Assembly (NCBI GenBank): GCA_030673205.1
Contig: DAOVJP010000052.1
Span: 1-8,008, forward strand
Reading direction: 5' to 3'
DNA length: 8,008 nt
Source: Thermoplasmata archaeon
GTDB lineage: Archaea; Thermoplasmatota; Thermoplasmata; JAGHBH01
Shown: positions 1-4,491 of the stretch, piece after piece
How positions within the stretch are numbered: position 1 is the stretch's first letter
Layout of the letters: each line of letters opens with the position of its first letter
Translations under genes and position numbers: made by a program
Notes under the pieces: generated by a model
What the model saw: only the letters and a program-made list of their open reading frames with translations
Database searches by the model: none
Told to the model about the DNA's origin: nothing

Positions 1-164
1 ATAGAGAGGAGGTGACCGCAGGGACCAGCCCTATCAGCGACGCCTCCTTCCCGAAAGAAGAAGAGGCGAGCTTCCTCGATGAAAATATGTCATACATCAT
101 AGTGAGCATACTACTGATGGTAGCGGCCGTTATAGCCGCTATCTTCCTTAAAAAGACGAAATAG
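1..164 (+). CDS. C-terminal end of a surface protein with TSP3-like repeats (5'-truncated by window)
   Basis: Only the last 53 codons are present. The first complete codon is at position 3 and the stop TAG is at 162-164. The translation matches the C-terminus of the complete gene at 251-1294: the end of a calcium loop, an acidic EEE linker, one hydrophobic membrane segment and a KKTK tail. Over 164 bases there are three substitutions by eye. Two of them change Val to Met in the membrane segment, and one changes the stop from TAA to TAG. It is therefore a tandem paralogue. Its start and ectodomain lie outside the window. The inferred role, an anchored cell-surface protein, is taken from the complete neighbour. 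Confidence 0.85.
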   Translation, partial: REEVTAGTSPISDASFPKEEEASFLDENMSYIIVSILLMVAAVIAAIFLKKTK

Positions 165-198
165 ATGATTTGGTCGAGGCGAGACCATGCCAAGTAAG

Positions 199-244
199 GT
201 ATAAGTACTCCCAATCGACTAACCGCTCATATACTTTGGAGTGA
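199..244 (+). promoter_or_regulatory. Promoter and ribosome binding site of the TSP3-like gene
   Basis: A TATA-like element (tataagta, 200-207) lies 44-51 bp before the ATG, which would place transcription start near 225-232. A Shine-Dalgarno-like ggagtga (238-244) sits 6 nt before the ATG at 251, giving a short leader. The upstream gene's stop at 162-164 is followed by a small 5-bp hairpin (171-175 with 183-187), so the two paralogues are probably separately promoted. Assigned by eye from position and similarity. Confidence 0.45.
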
Positions 245-250
245 GCGAAA

Positions 251-1294
251 ATGAAGGAAAAAGACGTGGCATATCAACAATATTTTAGTGCGAAGACATC
301 GAACAGCAAAAAAGGAAGAGCACTGGTCCTGACATCCTTCCTTCTCCTAGGATGCCTGGTCCCAATGATCGCCCTCGCAATACCTGCCGAAGCTGAAGGC
401 GCAGTACCTTCGAGCAGCGGAAGCCACTATGCATATTGGCATTTTCCCACCAGTGGTGGTCAGTGGGCTAATGCTGACCCGGACGACCCCGCGGATGTAG
501 GGGGCGATGATTATACGATAACCGAGACATCCCCTTCCAGATGGGGCATGGGATTTCCTATCAGAGTGGCGGGAACGGATGATATAGGACTCGACGCACC
601 TCTGTACTTCAAAGAGAACGGGATCCTCACGGGAAGGGCTGTAATAACTTTTTCAACCTCCCTGGGTGCCGAAATGCCAGATTCAGTCAGGTTCTGGGCA
701 AGTGTATATGATTCAAATGGAGATCATAAAGAGGGATGGAACACCGAGGTCAGCTACGATGCTAGCGGCGTATACGAGTTCTCTTTCGAAATAAACCCCG
801 GAGTGGCCTTGGCTGGAGAGGGATTCAACATGGGTTGGAACATCCCGACCGATACGGGAAAGACCACCTATCATCTCGTAACAGCTGGCGAGAGCTACTG
901 CATCCTTCCTTTGGAGGATGATACCGATGGAGATGGGACCGTAGACAGCCAGGACAATGACGACGATGAAGACGACCTGCCCGACATCTGGGAGGACGCA
1001 AACGGACTGGACTCCAAGAACGCATCGGATGCCAACGAAGATGATGACGGCGATGGGCTGACCAACAAGGACGAGTACCTGTACAGCACAGACCCCCAAC
1101 TGGCAGATACTGACGGGGATGGCTATAACGATAGAGAGGAGGTGACCGCAGGGACCAGCCCTATCAGCGACGCCTCCTTCCCGAAAGAAGAAGAGGCGAG
1201 CTTCCTCGATGAAAATATGTCATACATCATAGTGAGCATACTACTGGTAGTAGCGGCCGTTATAGCCGCTATCTTCCTTAAAAAGACGAAATAA
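251..1294 (+). CDS. Secreted, membrane-anchored protein with thrombospondin type 3-like calcium loops
   Basis: This 347-residue protein has a cationic N-terminus (KKGR, residues 20-23) followed by a signal-peptide-like hydrophobic segment (about 24-44), with plausible cleavage near ALA (41-43) or AEA (46-48). The ectodomain at about 50-220 has no family that I recognise. Residues about 224-297 are rich in Asp and hold DxDGDG calcium-loop motifs (DTDGDGTVD at 224-232, DDDGDGLTN at 264-272, DTDGDGYND at 286-294) typical of TSP3/EF-hand-like repeats. An acidic linker leads to one membrane helix (about 324-343) and a KKTK tail, giving a type I topology with the bulk outside the cell. Such repeats in archaeal surface proteins usually form rigid calcium-dependent stalks; the ligand is unknown. 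The start is supported by ggagtga 6 nt upstream. It is the second of two nearly identical tandem genes. Confidence 0.85.
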   Translation: MKEKDVAYQQYFSAKTSNSKKGRALVLTSFLLLGCLVPMIALAIPAEAEGAVPSSSGSHYAYWHFPTSGGQWANADPDDPADVGGDDYTITETSPSRWGMGFPIRVAGTDDIGLDAPLYFKENGILTGRAVITFSTSLGAEMPDSVRFWASVYDSNGDHKEGWNTEVSYDASGVYEFSFEINPGVALAGEGFNMGWNIPTDTGKTTYHLVTAGESYCILPLEDDTDGDGTVDSQDNDDDEDDLPDIWEDANGLDSKNASDANEDDDGDGLTNKDEYLYSTDPQLADTDGDGYNDREEVTAGTSPISDASFPKEEEASFLDENMSYIIVSILLVVAAVIAAIFLKKTK

Positions 1295-1679
1295 GCGGGT
1301 GTGGACGAAGCAAAGCCGCTCACCGAGGACACCCTGCACTCCTTTGCCGGAGGTGGCTTTGCCATCTGAGCGTGTGGGTTCACTCCGCCTACGCCACTTT
1401 AGCCTGGTAACTACGCAAGGACGGACTGCATTTCTAATTGGAAAAAGTGTGCTACAACTGCAAACTTTGGGTATAAAATGTGCAATAGCAATGCACATGG
1501 CAAAAAAGTGCTATCCGAGACGTTGTGTTCGACCAGGCCGAGGAAAGAACAGCCGTTTTAGAAGGCCAGAGGATAATGGCGAAGAAGGATCAGGCTCACT
1601 GTCCTATACACCCATCCCATGTCCGTCAAGGCCGGAGAAGATTAATAGTAGGATGGGAACTGGGGGGTTAGGCGAGCAC
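1295..1679. other. Non-coding gap with a long hairpin and a TATA-like site
   Basis: I see no convincing gene here, although one + frame stays open into the NYN gene downstream. An inverted repeat (gcaaagc at 1310-1316 with gctttgc at 1356-1362) with inner pairing (agga 1326-1329 with tcct 1340-1343) makes a hairpin of about 53 nt just after the surface-protein stop, possibly a 3' UTR or termination structure. A repeat shared with 2527-2553 lies at 1393-1418. A TATA-like tataaaa (1472-1478) is followed by a small hairpin (tgtgca 1479-1484 with tgcaca 1492-1497). This could start a long NYN leader or a small RNA in 1500-1660; nothing decides between them. Confidence 0.5.
1393..1418. repeat. Dispersed repeat R, copy 1
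   Basis: The core cactttagcc-ggtaacta-gcaa recurs at 2527-2553 with about three differences. Each copy starts 94-98 bp after the stop codon of the preceding plus-strand gene. The left end cacttt (1395-1400) can pair with aaagtg at 1445-1450, so this copy may be the left arm of a 56-nt hairpin, as in copy 2. Confidence 0.6.
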
Positions 1680-2432
1680 ATGGCAGAAAAGACAGACAAG
1701 GAACCAAAAGCACAACGCAACATCGCATTCCTGGTGGACGGTGACAACGCCCAGCCAAAGCTGCTGGAAAGGATGATACGGGAGGCGGAAAAACAGGGAA
1801 CAATTACGATTCGGCGGATATATGGCGACTGGACCACGCCGAACATGAACGGATGGAAGGACACCATACACATACATGCCACTCAGCCCATACAACAGTT
1901 CAGGTACACCGTGGGAAAGAACGCCACCGACAGCGCGTTGATAATAGATGCGATGGACATATTGCACTCGGGAGTTGCAGACGGATTCTGCATAGTCTCC
2001 AGCGACAGCGACTACACCCGGCTTGCCACCAGGATACGGGAGGAGGGAGTATATGTTATGGGGATAGGGGAGAAAAAGACTCCCAAAGCATTCGTAAAGG
2101 CGTGCGACCTCTTCGTGTACACGGAGAACATAACCCCCCAAGGGAACGAAAAACCTCCTGCGGTCAAAACAAGAACGAAGAGCAAGAAGACCGAGAAACA
2201 GGAAGAACCGCTCCCGCTACTTATCGAAGCATTTGAAATGGTGATGGAAGAAGACGGATGGGCACGCCTCTCAGCAATGGGAAGCGCGCTGTTGAAAATA
2301 GACCCTGGCTTCGACCCCCGAAGCTACGGACAAAAACAGCTATCGCAGCTGATCAAAGCACATTCCAAGACCTTCGAGCTGAAGTACAAAGATGAAACAG
2401 GCCCCACCACGGTATCCGTGAGAATGAAATAA
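1680..2432 (+). CDS. NYN-domain (LabA/DUF88-like) putative ribonuclease with C-terminal LOTUS/OST-HTH-like domain
   Basis: This 250-residue protein has a PIN-like NYN fold at about 12-150, with the acidic signature residues in order: IAFLVDGDN (D20, D22), DSALIIDAMD (D84, D90) and SSDSDYTRL (D109, D111). These should bind divalent metal and cleave RNA. A charged Lys/Thr-rich linker (about 155-175) leads to a helical domain (about 177-245) whose pattern, with DGWARLSAMGSALLKIDP and later YGQKQLSQLI, resembles OST-HTH/LOTUS, an RNA-binding module often fused to NYN. The RNA target is unknown. I place the start at 1680 because family members begin just before the first beta strand. The open frame continues upstream to 1299, but that stretch is Arg/Pro/Cys-rich and unlike a protein. 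ATG at 1653 is an alternative start. The SD is weak, and a TATA-like ttaatagta lies at 1642-1650. Confidence 0.82.
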   Translation: MAEKTDKEPKAQRNIAFLVDGDNAQPKLLERMIREAEKQGTITIRRIYGDWTTPNMNGWKDTIHIHATQPIQQFRYTVGKNATDSALIIDAMDILHSGVADGFCIVSSDSDYTRLATRIREEGVYVMGIGEKKTPKAFVKACDLFVYTENITPQGNEKPPAVKTRTKSKKTEKQEEPLPLLIEAFEMVMEEDGWARLSAMGSALLKIDPGFDPRSYGQKQLSQLIKAHSKTFELKYKDETGPTTVSVRMK

Positions 2433-2439
2433 CAGGCCC

Positions 2440-2462
2440 GGAGGTATTCCTGCGGATACTCC
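2440..2462 (+). terminator. Hairpin just after the NYN gene, possible 3' UTR or termination structure
   Basis: ggag (2440-2443) pairs with ctcc (2459-2462). The stem continues through tat/ata and cc/gg with two single-base bulges and a 3-nt loop. It begins 8 nt after the NYN stop. No clear T-run follows, so a termination role is inferred from position only. Confidence 0.35.
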
Positions 2463-2466
2463 AACC

Positions 2467-2524
2467 GTAGTCAATTGATGCAATTGGTTAATATATGGAC
2501 TACAAGGAACGCTCTACGTTCCTT
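2467..2524. repeat. Two adjacent hairpins with an intervening TATA-like sequence
   Basis: gtagtc (2467-2472) pairs with gactac (2498-2503) and encloses a smaller hairpin (aattg 2473-2477 with caatt 2481-2485). It is directly followed by a perfect 8-bp hairpin, aaggaacg (2504-2511) with cgttcctt (2517-2524). The loop of the first hairpin contains ttaatatatgg (2488-2498), which resembles a plus-strand archaeal TATA box and would start transcription near 2520, at the hairpin cluster. No gene is visible for it to serve. Confidence 0.5.
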
Positions 2525-2526
2525 TT

Positions 2527-2579
2527 GCCCACTTTAGCCGGGTAACTATGCAATTGGGTAACTGGGCAAGCCAAAGTGG
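2527..2579. repeat. Dispersed repeat R, copy 2, forming a 51-nt hairpin
   Basis: The segment 2527-2553 repeats 1393-1418. Its left end ccacttt (2529-2535) is complementary to aaagtgg (2573-2579), so the unit can fold as a 51-nt hairpin with a 7-bp base. Inside it, gggtaact occurs twice (2540-2547 and 2556-2563). Confidence 0.6.
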
Positions 2580-2585
2580 AATAGT

Positions 2586-2639
2586 TTGGAGGAAGGTAAC
2601 TTCCTCCAACTTCGAAACCTCCCCTTGGTCGGTTTCAAA
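2586..2639. repeat. Two back-to-back hairpins
   Basis: A perfect 10-bp hairpin, ttggaggaag (2586-2595) with cttcctccaa (2600-2609) and loop gtaa, is followed by ttcgaaacc (2611-2619) with ggtttcaaa (2631-2639), which has one mismatch and an 11-nt loop. The first stem has the same GGAGGAA core as the hairpin array at 2962-3010. Confidence 0.65.
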
Positions 2640-2694
2640 GAGGGGATTTGATGCGACGAGAACGCCTCTGGCGTTCCGCCTGTCAAAACCCCTC
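2640..2694. repeat. 55-nt hairpin whose arm copies the tRNA-Ala T-arm
   Basis: gaggggatttga (2640-2651) pairs with tcaaaacccctc (2683-2694), 12 bp with one mismatch. It encloses a perfect 7-bp hairpin, gaacgcc (2660-2666) with ggcgttc (2670-2676). The left arm, counted from 2639, is identical over 13 nt to 2726-2738, the T-arm and 3' acceptor part of the tRNA-Ala gene. It lies just past the tRNA 3' end, so it could also act as a downstream processing or termination structure. Confidence 0.65.
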
Positions 2695-2719
2695 ATGGGT
2701 AATATATGCCATAGGGTAA

Positions 2720-2825
2720 TGGACTAGAGGGGATTTGAACCCCTGGCCTCCGCCTATTTCGGCGCGAACCAAATTCCAGCTCGGCGCGTGCGAAGGCGGC
2801 GATCTACCAACTGATCTACTAGCCC
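2720..2825 (-). tRNA. tRNA-Ala(CGC) with an archaeal intron
   Basis: The cloverleaf was read on the minus strand. The acceptor GGGCTAG pairs with CTAGTCC and has G3:U70, the alanine identity pair. The D-arm is GATC-AGTTGGTA-GATC, the anticodon stem is CCGCC/GGCGG, the T-arm is AGGGG-TTCAAAT-CCCCT and the discriminator is A. Spliced length is 73 nt, and no CCA is encoded (2717-2719 is taa). The anticodon CGC reads GCG codons. The intron lies at the canonical position after nucleotide 37. No TATA box is visible within about 80 bp upstream; the nearest strong one is at 3115-3124. The 5' end sequence is repeated twice upstream. Confidence 0.95.
2756..2788 (-). other. 33-nt tRNA intron with bulge-helix-bulge motif
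   Basis: Exon TTCG (nucleotides 32-35) pairs with intron CGAA to make the 4-bp central helix. The 3-nt bulges are CAC on the 5' side (cut after CA) and ATA on the 3' side (cut after AT). Intron GCGC pairs with GCGC as the distal helix, and the anticodon stem is the proximal one. Splicing restores a 7-nt anticodon loop TTCGCAA. This is the standard substrate of the archaeal splicing endonuclease. Confidence 0.92.
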
Positions 2826-2846
2826 TTTGCGAGTGAAACGAGCGAA

Positions 2847-2898
2847 GGGTTGGTAGAGAGGCGGAAGCCTGGAGGGATTCCGACGAATCTACTAGCCC
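2847..2898 (-). repeat. 52-nt hairpin Q1 carrying a copy of the tRNA-Ala 5' end
   Basis: The right arm tctactagccc (2888-2898), read on the minus strand, is the first 11 nt of the tRNA-Ala. The left arm gggttggtaga (2847-2857) pairs with it over 11 bp, using two G-T pairs. An inner 5-bp stem (cggaa 2862-2866 with ttccg 2878-2882) caps it. It lies 21 bp upstream of the tRNA 5' end. Confidence 0.7.
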
Positions 2899-2906
2899 AC
2901 GATGTT

Positions 2907-3010
2907 AGCGGAACAGATGTTCCGCTCACTCTTGGCGGAAACAGAGTTTCCGCCGATGATAGGAGGAACTAGAAGTTCCTCCGACAGTGGGAGGAACCAT
3001 CGGTTCCTCC
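2907..3010. repeat. Array of four tandem perfect hairpins, 27-28 nt period
   Basis: The four units are: agcggaaca (2907-2915) with tgttccgct (2918-2926); ggcggaaac (2934-2942) with gtttccgcc (2946-2954); ggaggaact (2962-2970) with agttcctcc (2974-2982); ggaggaacc (2990-2998) with ggttcctcc (3002-3010). Each is a 9-bp perfect stem with a 2-3 nt loop. The three spacers (2927-2933, 2955-2961, 2983-2989) are each exactly 7 nt and unrelated in sequence. Stem bases differ among units, but both arms change together. No coding role is evident. Confidence 0.85.
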
Positions 3011-3034
3011 AACAAGGAGCGAATGCGACTGAGG

Positions 3035-3086
3035 GGGCTGGTAGGCAAGCGGAATTGCTTTGCAATTCCAGCGCGTCTACTAGCCC
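3035..3086 (-). repeat. 52-nt hairpin Q2 carrying a copy of the tRNA-Ala 5' end
   Basis: The arm tctactagccc (3076-3086) equals the tRNA-Ala 5' end read on minus, and shares 14 nt (tctactagcccacg) with hairpin Q1. It pairs with gggctggtagg (3035-3045) using two G-T pairs, extended by c3046 with g3075. An inner perfect 8-bp hairpin, ggaattgc (3051-3058) with gcaattcc (3062-3069), forms the tip. Its length equals that of Q1, though the interiors differ. Confidence 0.7.
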
Positions 3087-3114
3087 ACGGCGAGAATGGA
3101 GTAAAGCCATGTTT

Positions 3115-3124
3115 GATATAAAAG
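3115..3124 (-). promoter_or_regulatory. Strong TATA box, probably for the hairpin cluster and tRNA-Ala
   Basis: On the minus strand this reads CTTTTATATC, close to the archaeal TATA consensus. Spacing predicts initiation near 3090-3096, a few bases before the GGGCTAGTAGA that opens hairpin Q2 at 3086. No comparable box exists between there and the tRNA at 2825. On the plus strand the same bases read as TATAAAA, but no plus-strand gene follows. Confidence 0.55.
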
Positions 3125-3240
3125 TGTCGTAGAGAGAGAAAGAGAAAAAGTAATGGTACGGGTGGACGGGGAAGGGCTAGGGAGCTGATGGAAAAGGCCG
3201 TGGACCGTTTGGGAAGTATTGTGGGTTCGAGGCCGCGATC
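3125..3240 (-). terminator. Intergenic stretch with a pyrimidine-rich likely terminator of the HAD gene
   Basis: Read on the minus strand downstream of the HAD stop (3241), bases 3131-3152 form a long T/C run with TTTTT, a typical archaeal termination signal. I see nothing else convincing between 3153 and 3240. Confidence 0.4.
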
Positions 3241-3900
3241 CTAGTTCCGTGAAGGGAGGATGGTCAACAACTCGCCTATGGTGGAGATGGTCCTATCCGC
3301 CTTCTCCATCTCGTTCCCTCCGAACCCATATCTCGCGCCTATGGACACATCGCCCAACTCGTGGGCGGCCTCCACATCATGATATCTGTCCCCAACGACC
3401 GCTATCCTGCGCACGCCCAGTCGGTCTTTCACAAGTGCCAATAGTCCTGGTTTCTGGAGGTATGGGTGTTCACCGATGCACGCCGCGAAGTGAGCTAGAG
3501 AAGATAACCCATGCACCTCCAATATGGTACGGAAGTAGTCGGTGTGCCCGTTGGAATATATGCCCAGTACATATCCTCTCTTCTTCAGTTCTCCCAGGGT
3601 CTCCAGCACCCCGGGGAAGAGTGCTCCCTCATCTTTCCTTATGCGCCTGATCTCTTCCTGTCCGACCAGTTCTAGAAACTCGTTCCCGAAGGGCCAGTAC
3701 TCTTCCGGCAGGAGGGCGCGGAAGATGTCTTCGGGGCGTTCGCCGAACATGCCGACGATCCTCTTCTCCGACGGCATGGGGAGTATGATCCCGTGCCGTT
3801 GACCCATCTCCTCCTCCGCGTGAAGGACCGCCGCTATGCTCACCTTCCGGGTATCGTACAATGTGCCGTCCACGTCGAACACGACGCCTTCAAGGTCCAT
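3241..3900 (-). CDS. HAD-superfamily hydrolase (subfamily IA, phosphatase-like)
   Basis: This 219-residue protein has all four HAD motifs in order. They are: FDVDGTLYD with nucleophile D9 and acid D11; SNG at 116-118; K150 in QKPG; and GDRYHDVEAA with D171 and D175 binding Mg2+. A helical C1 cap occupies about 17-90, as in phosphoglycolate-phosphatase-like enzymes. It probably removes phosphate from a small cytoplasmic metabolite; the substrate cannot be read from sequence. The length is typical of the subfamily. The start MDLEGVVFDVDGT is the usual one. There is no SD, and a minus-strand TATA-like CATATAC at 3921-3927 lies about 24 bp upstream of the ATG, so the mRNA is probably leaderless. 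It is divergent from the DUF192 gene. Confidence 0.88.
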   Translation of the reverse strand: MDLEGVVFDVDGTLYDTRKVSIAAVLHAEEEMGQRHGIILPMPSEKRIVGMFGERPEDIFRALLPEEYWPFGNEFLELVGQEEIRRIRKDEGALFPGVLETLGELKKRGYVLGIYSNGHTDYFRTILEVHGLSSLAHFAACIGEHPYLQKPGLLALVKDRLGVRRIAVVGDRYHDVEAAHELGDVSIGARYGFGGNEMEKADRTISTIGELLTILPSRN

Positions 3901-3920
3901 GGAGGGAAGAGGGGGCAGAT

Positions 3921-3927
3921 GTATATG
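3921..3927 (-). promoter_or_regulatory. TATA-like box for a leaderless HAD mRNA
   Basis: The minus-strand CATATAC is centred about 24 bp upstream of the ATG at 3900, the spacing expected when transcription starts at the start codon. No ribosome binding site precedes that ATG, which agrees. Confidence 0.45.
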
Positions 3928-3954
3928 GCCCTTGCCCTACGACCCACCCAGGCC

Positions 3955-3962
3955 TTTTTAAA
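3955..3962 (+). promoter_or_regulatory. TATA-like box for a leaderless DUF192 mRNA
   Basis: tttttaaa is centred about 26 bp upstream of the ATG at 3985, so initiation should fall at or beside the start codon. It is separated from the divergent HAD box by about 30 bp. Confidence 0.5.
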
Positions 3963-3984
3963 CCAGGAGCGTGTATGTAATCCC

Positions 3985-4491
3985 ATGCGCCTCCACGCCC
4001 ATCACATCATAGCTGTCATCCTGGTCGTTCTCATGGTCCTCTCCAGCATTTGGTGGATATTGTTCGATGAGGAGACAATCGAAAGGGAGGAGTGGACGCC
4101 CTCTGAACTTCCCTCGAATGAGACGGTGATATACTACAATGGCGCATTCGTATGTGACGCATGGATCGCCGCCACAGAAGCGGAGAGGAGCCAGGGCCTC
4201 ATAGGGACCGAGGAGAACGATACTAGGGGGATGCTCTTCATCTTCGATACCACAAGCTCGACGAGGACCTTTCACATGCAGGGCATGAGCTATTCCATAG
4301 ATATCATCTTCATGGATGGAGAAAAGAGAGTGGTAGACATATACGCCGAGGTCCCGCCAGAGGAAGATGGTGGAGGAGCGCATACCACATACTCCTCTTC
4401 CGTACCGGTGGCCTACACGCTGGAGATAGTGGCTGGAAGGGCGGAAGAGCTGAATATCATGGTCGGAAGCGAGTTGGAGTGGCCCCTATAA
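3985..4491 (+). CDS. DUF192 family protein with N-terminal membrane anchor
   Basis: This 168-residue protein has an uncleaved-looking membrane segment (about 8-27), a short acidic linker, then a DUF192 domain (about 48-165). The family motifs are visible: ERSQGLIG (67-74), RGMLFIFD (81-88), TFHMQGMSYSIDIIFMD (95-111) and YTLEIVAG (144-151). The domain should lie outside the membrane, as in many DUF192 proteins. Its biochemical role is not established, and none is assigned here. I chose the ATG at 3985 because it precedes the hydrophobic segment and sits about 26 bp after the TATA-like tttttaaa. The open frame extends further upstream, but only by reading through the promoter and antisense to the HAD gene. 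The 3' end overlaps the convergent gene by 6 bp. Confidence 0.85.
   Translation: MRLHAHHIIAVILVVLMVLSSIWWILFDEETIEREEWTPSELPSNETVIYYNGAFVCDAWIAATEAERSQGLIGTEENDTRGMLFIFDTTSSTRTFHMQGMSYSIDIIFMDGEKRVVDIYAEVPPEEDGGGAHTTYSSSVPVAYTLEIVAGRAEELNIMVGSELEWPL

Noticed and set aside
1299..1679. N-terminal extension of the NYN protein by 127 residues
   Set aside because: The translation is rich in Arg, Pro and Cys, with no fold-like pattern, and spans a hairpin and a repeat. Family members start near the first beta strand.
2514..2696. Minus-strand frame of 60 codons over repeat R and the hairpins
   Set aside because: It follows the inverted repeats, and the matching frame at repeat R copy 1 differs on both sides. 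No SD is present.
2907..3010. CRISPR array, because of the regular 28-nt period
   Set aside because: The repeated part is the palindrome and it varies between units. Spacers are only 7 nt, and no conserved repeat or cas gene is present.
2467..3089. Integrated plasmid or virus at the tRNA gene
   Set aside because: Partial tRNA copies exist, but they lie at the 5' side and inside hairpins. The interval holds no integrase or other genes and is too short.
2902..3132. Plus-strand reading frame of 76 codons across the hairpin array
   Set aside because: It arises from inverted repeats lacking stops. There is no ribosome binding site, and the composition is not protein-like.
3200..3245. tRNA-like T-loop (gggttcgagg) on the plus strand near 3221-3232
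   Set aside because: The loop would be 8 nt, the stem needs wobbles, and no acceptor, D or anticodon arms can be built upstream.
3793..3984. Upstream extension of the DUF192 protein by 64 residues
   Set aside because: It runs through both divergent promoters and antisense to the HAD N-terminus. The membrane segment follows the ATG at 3985.
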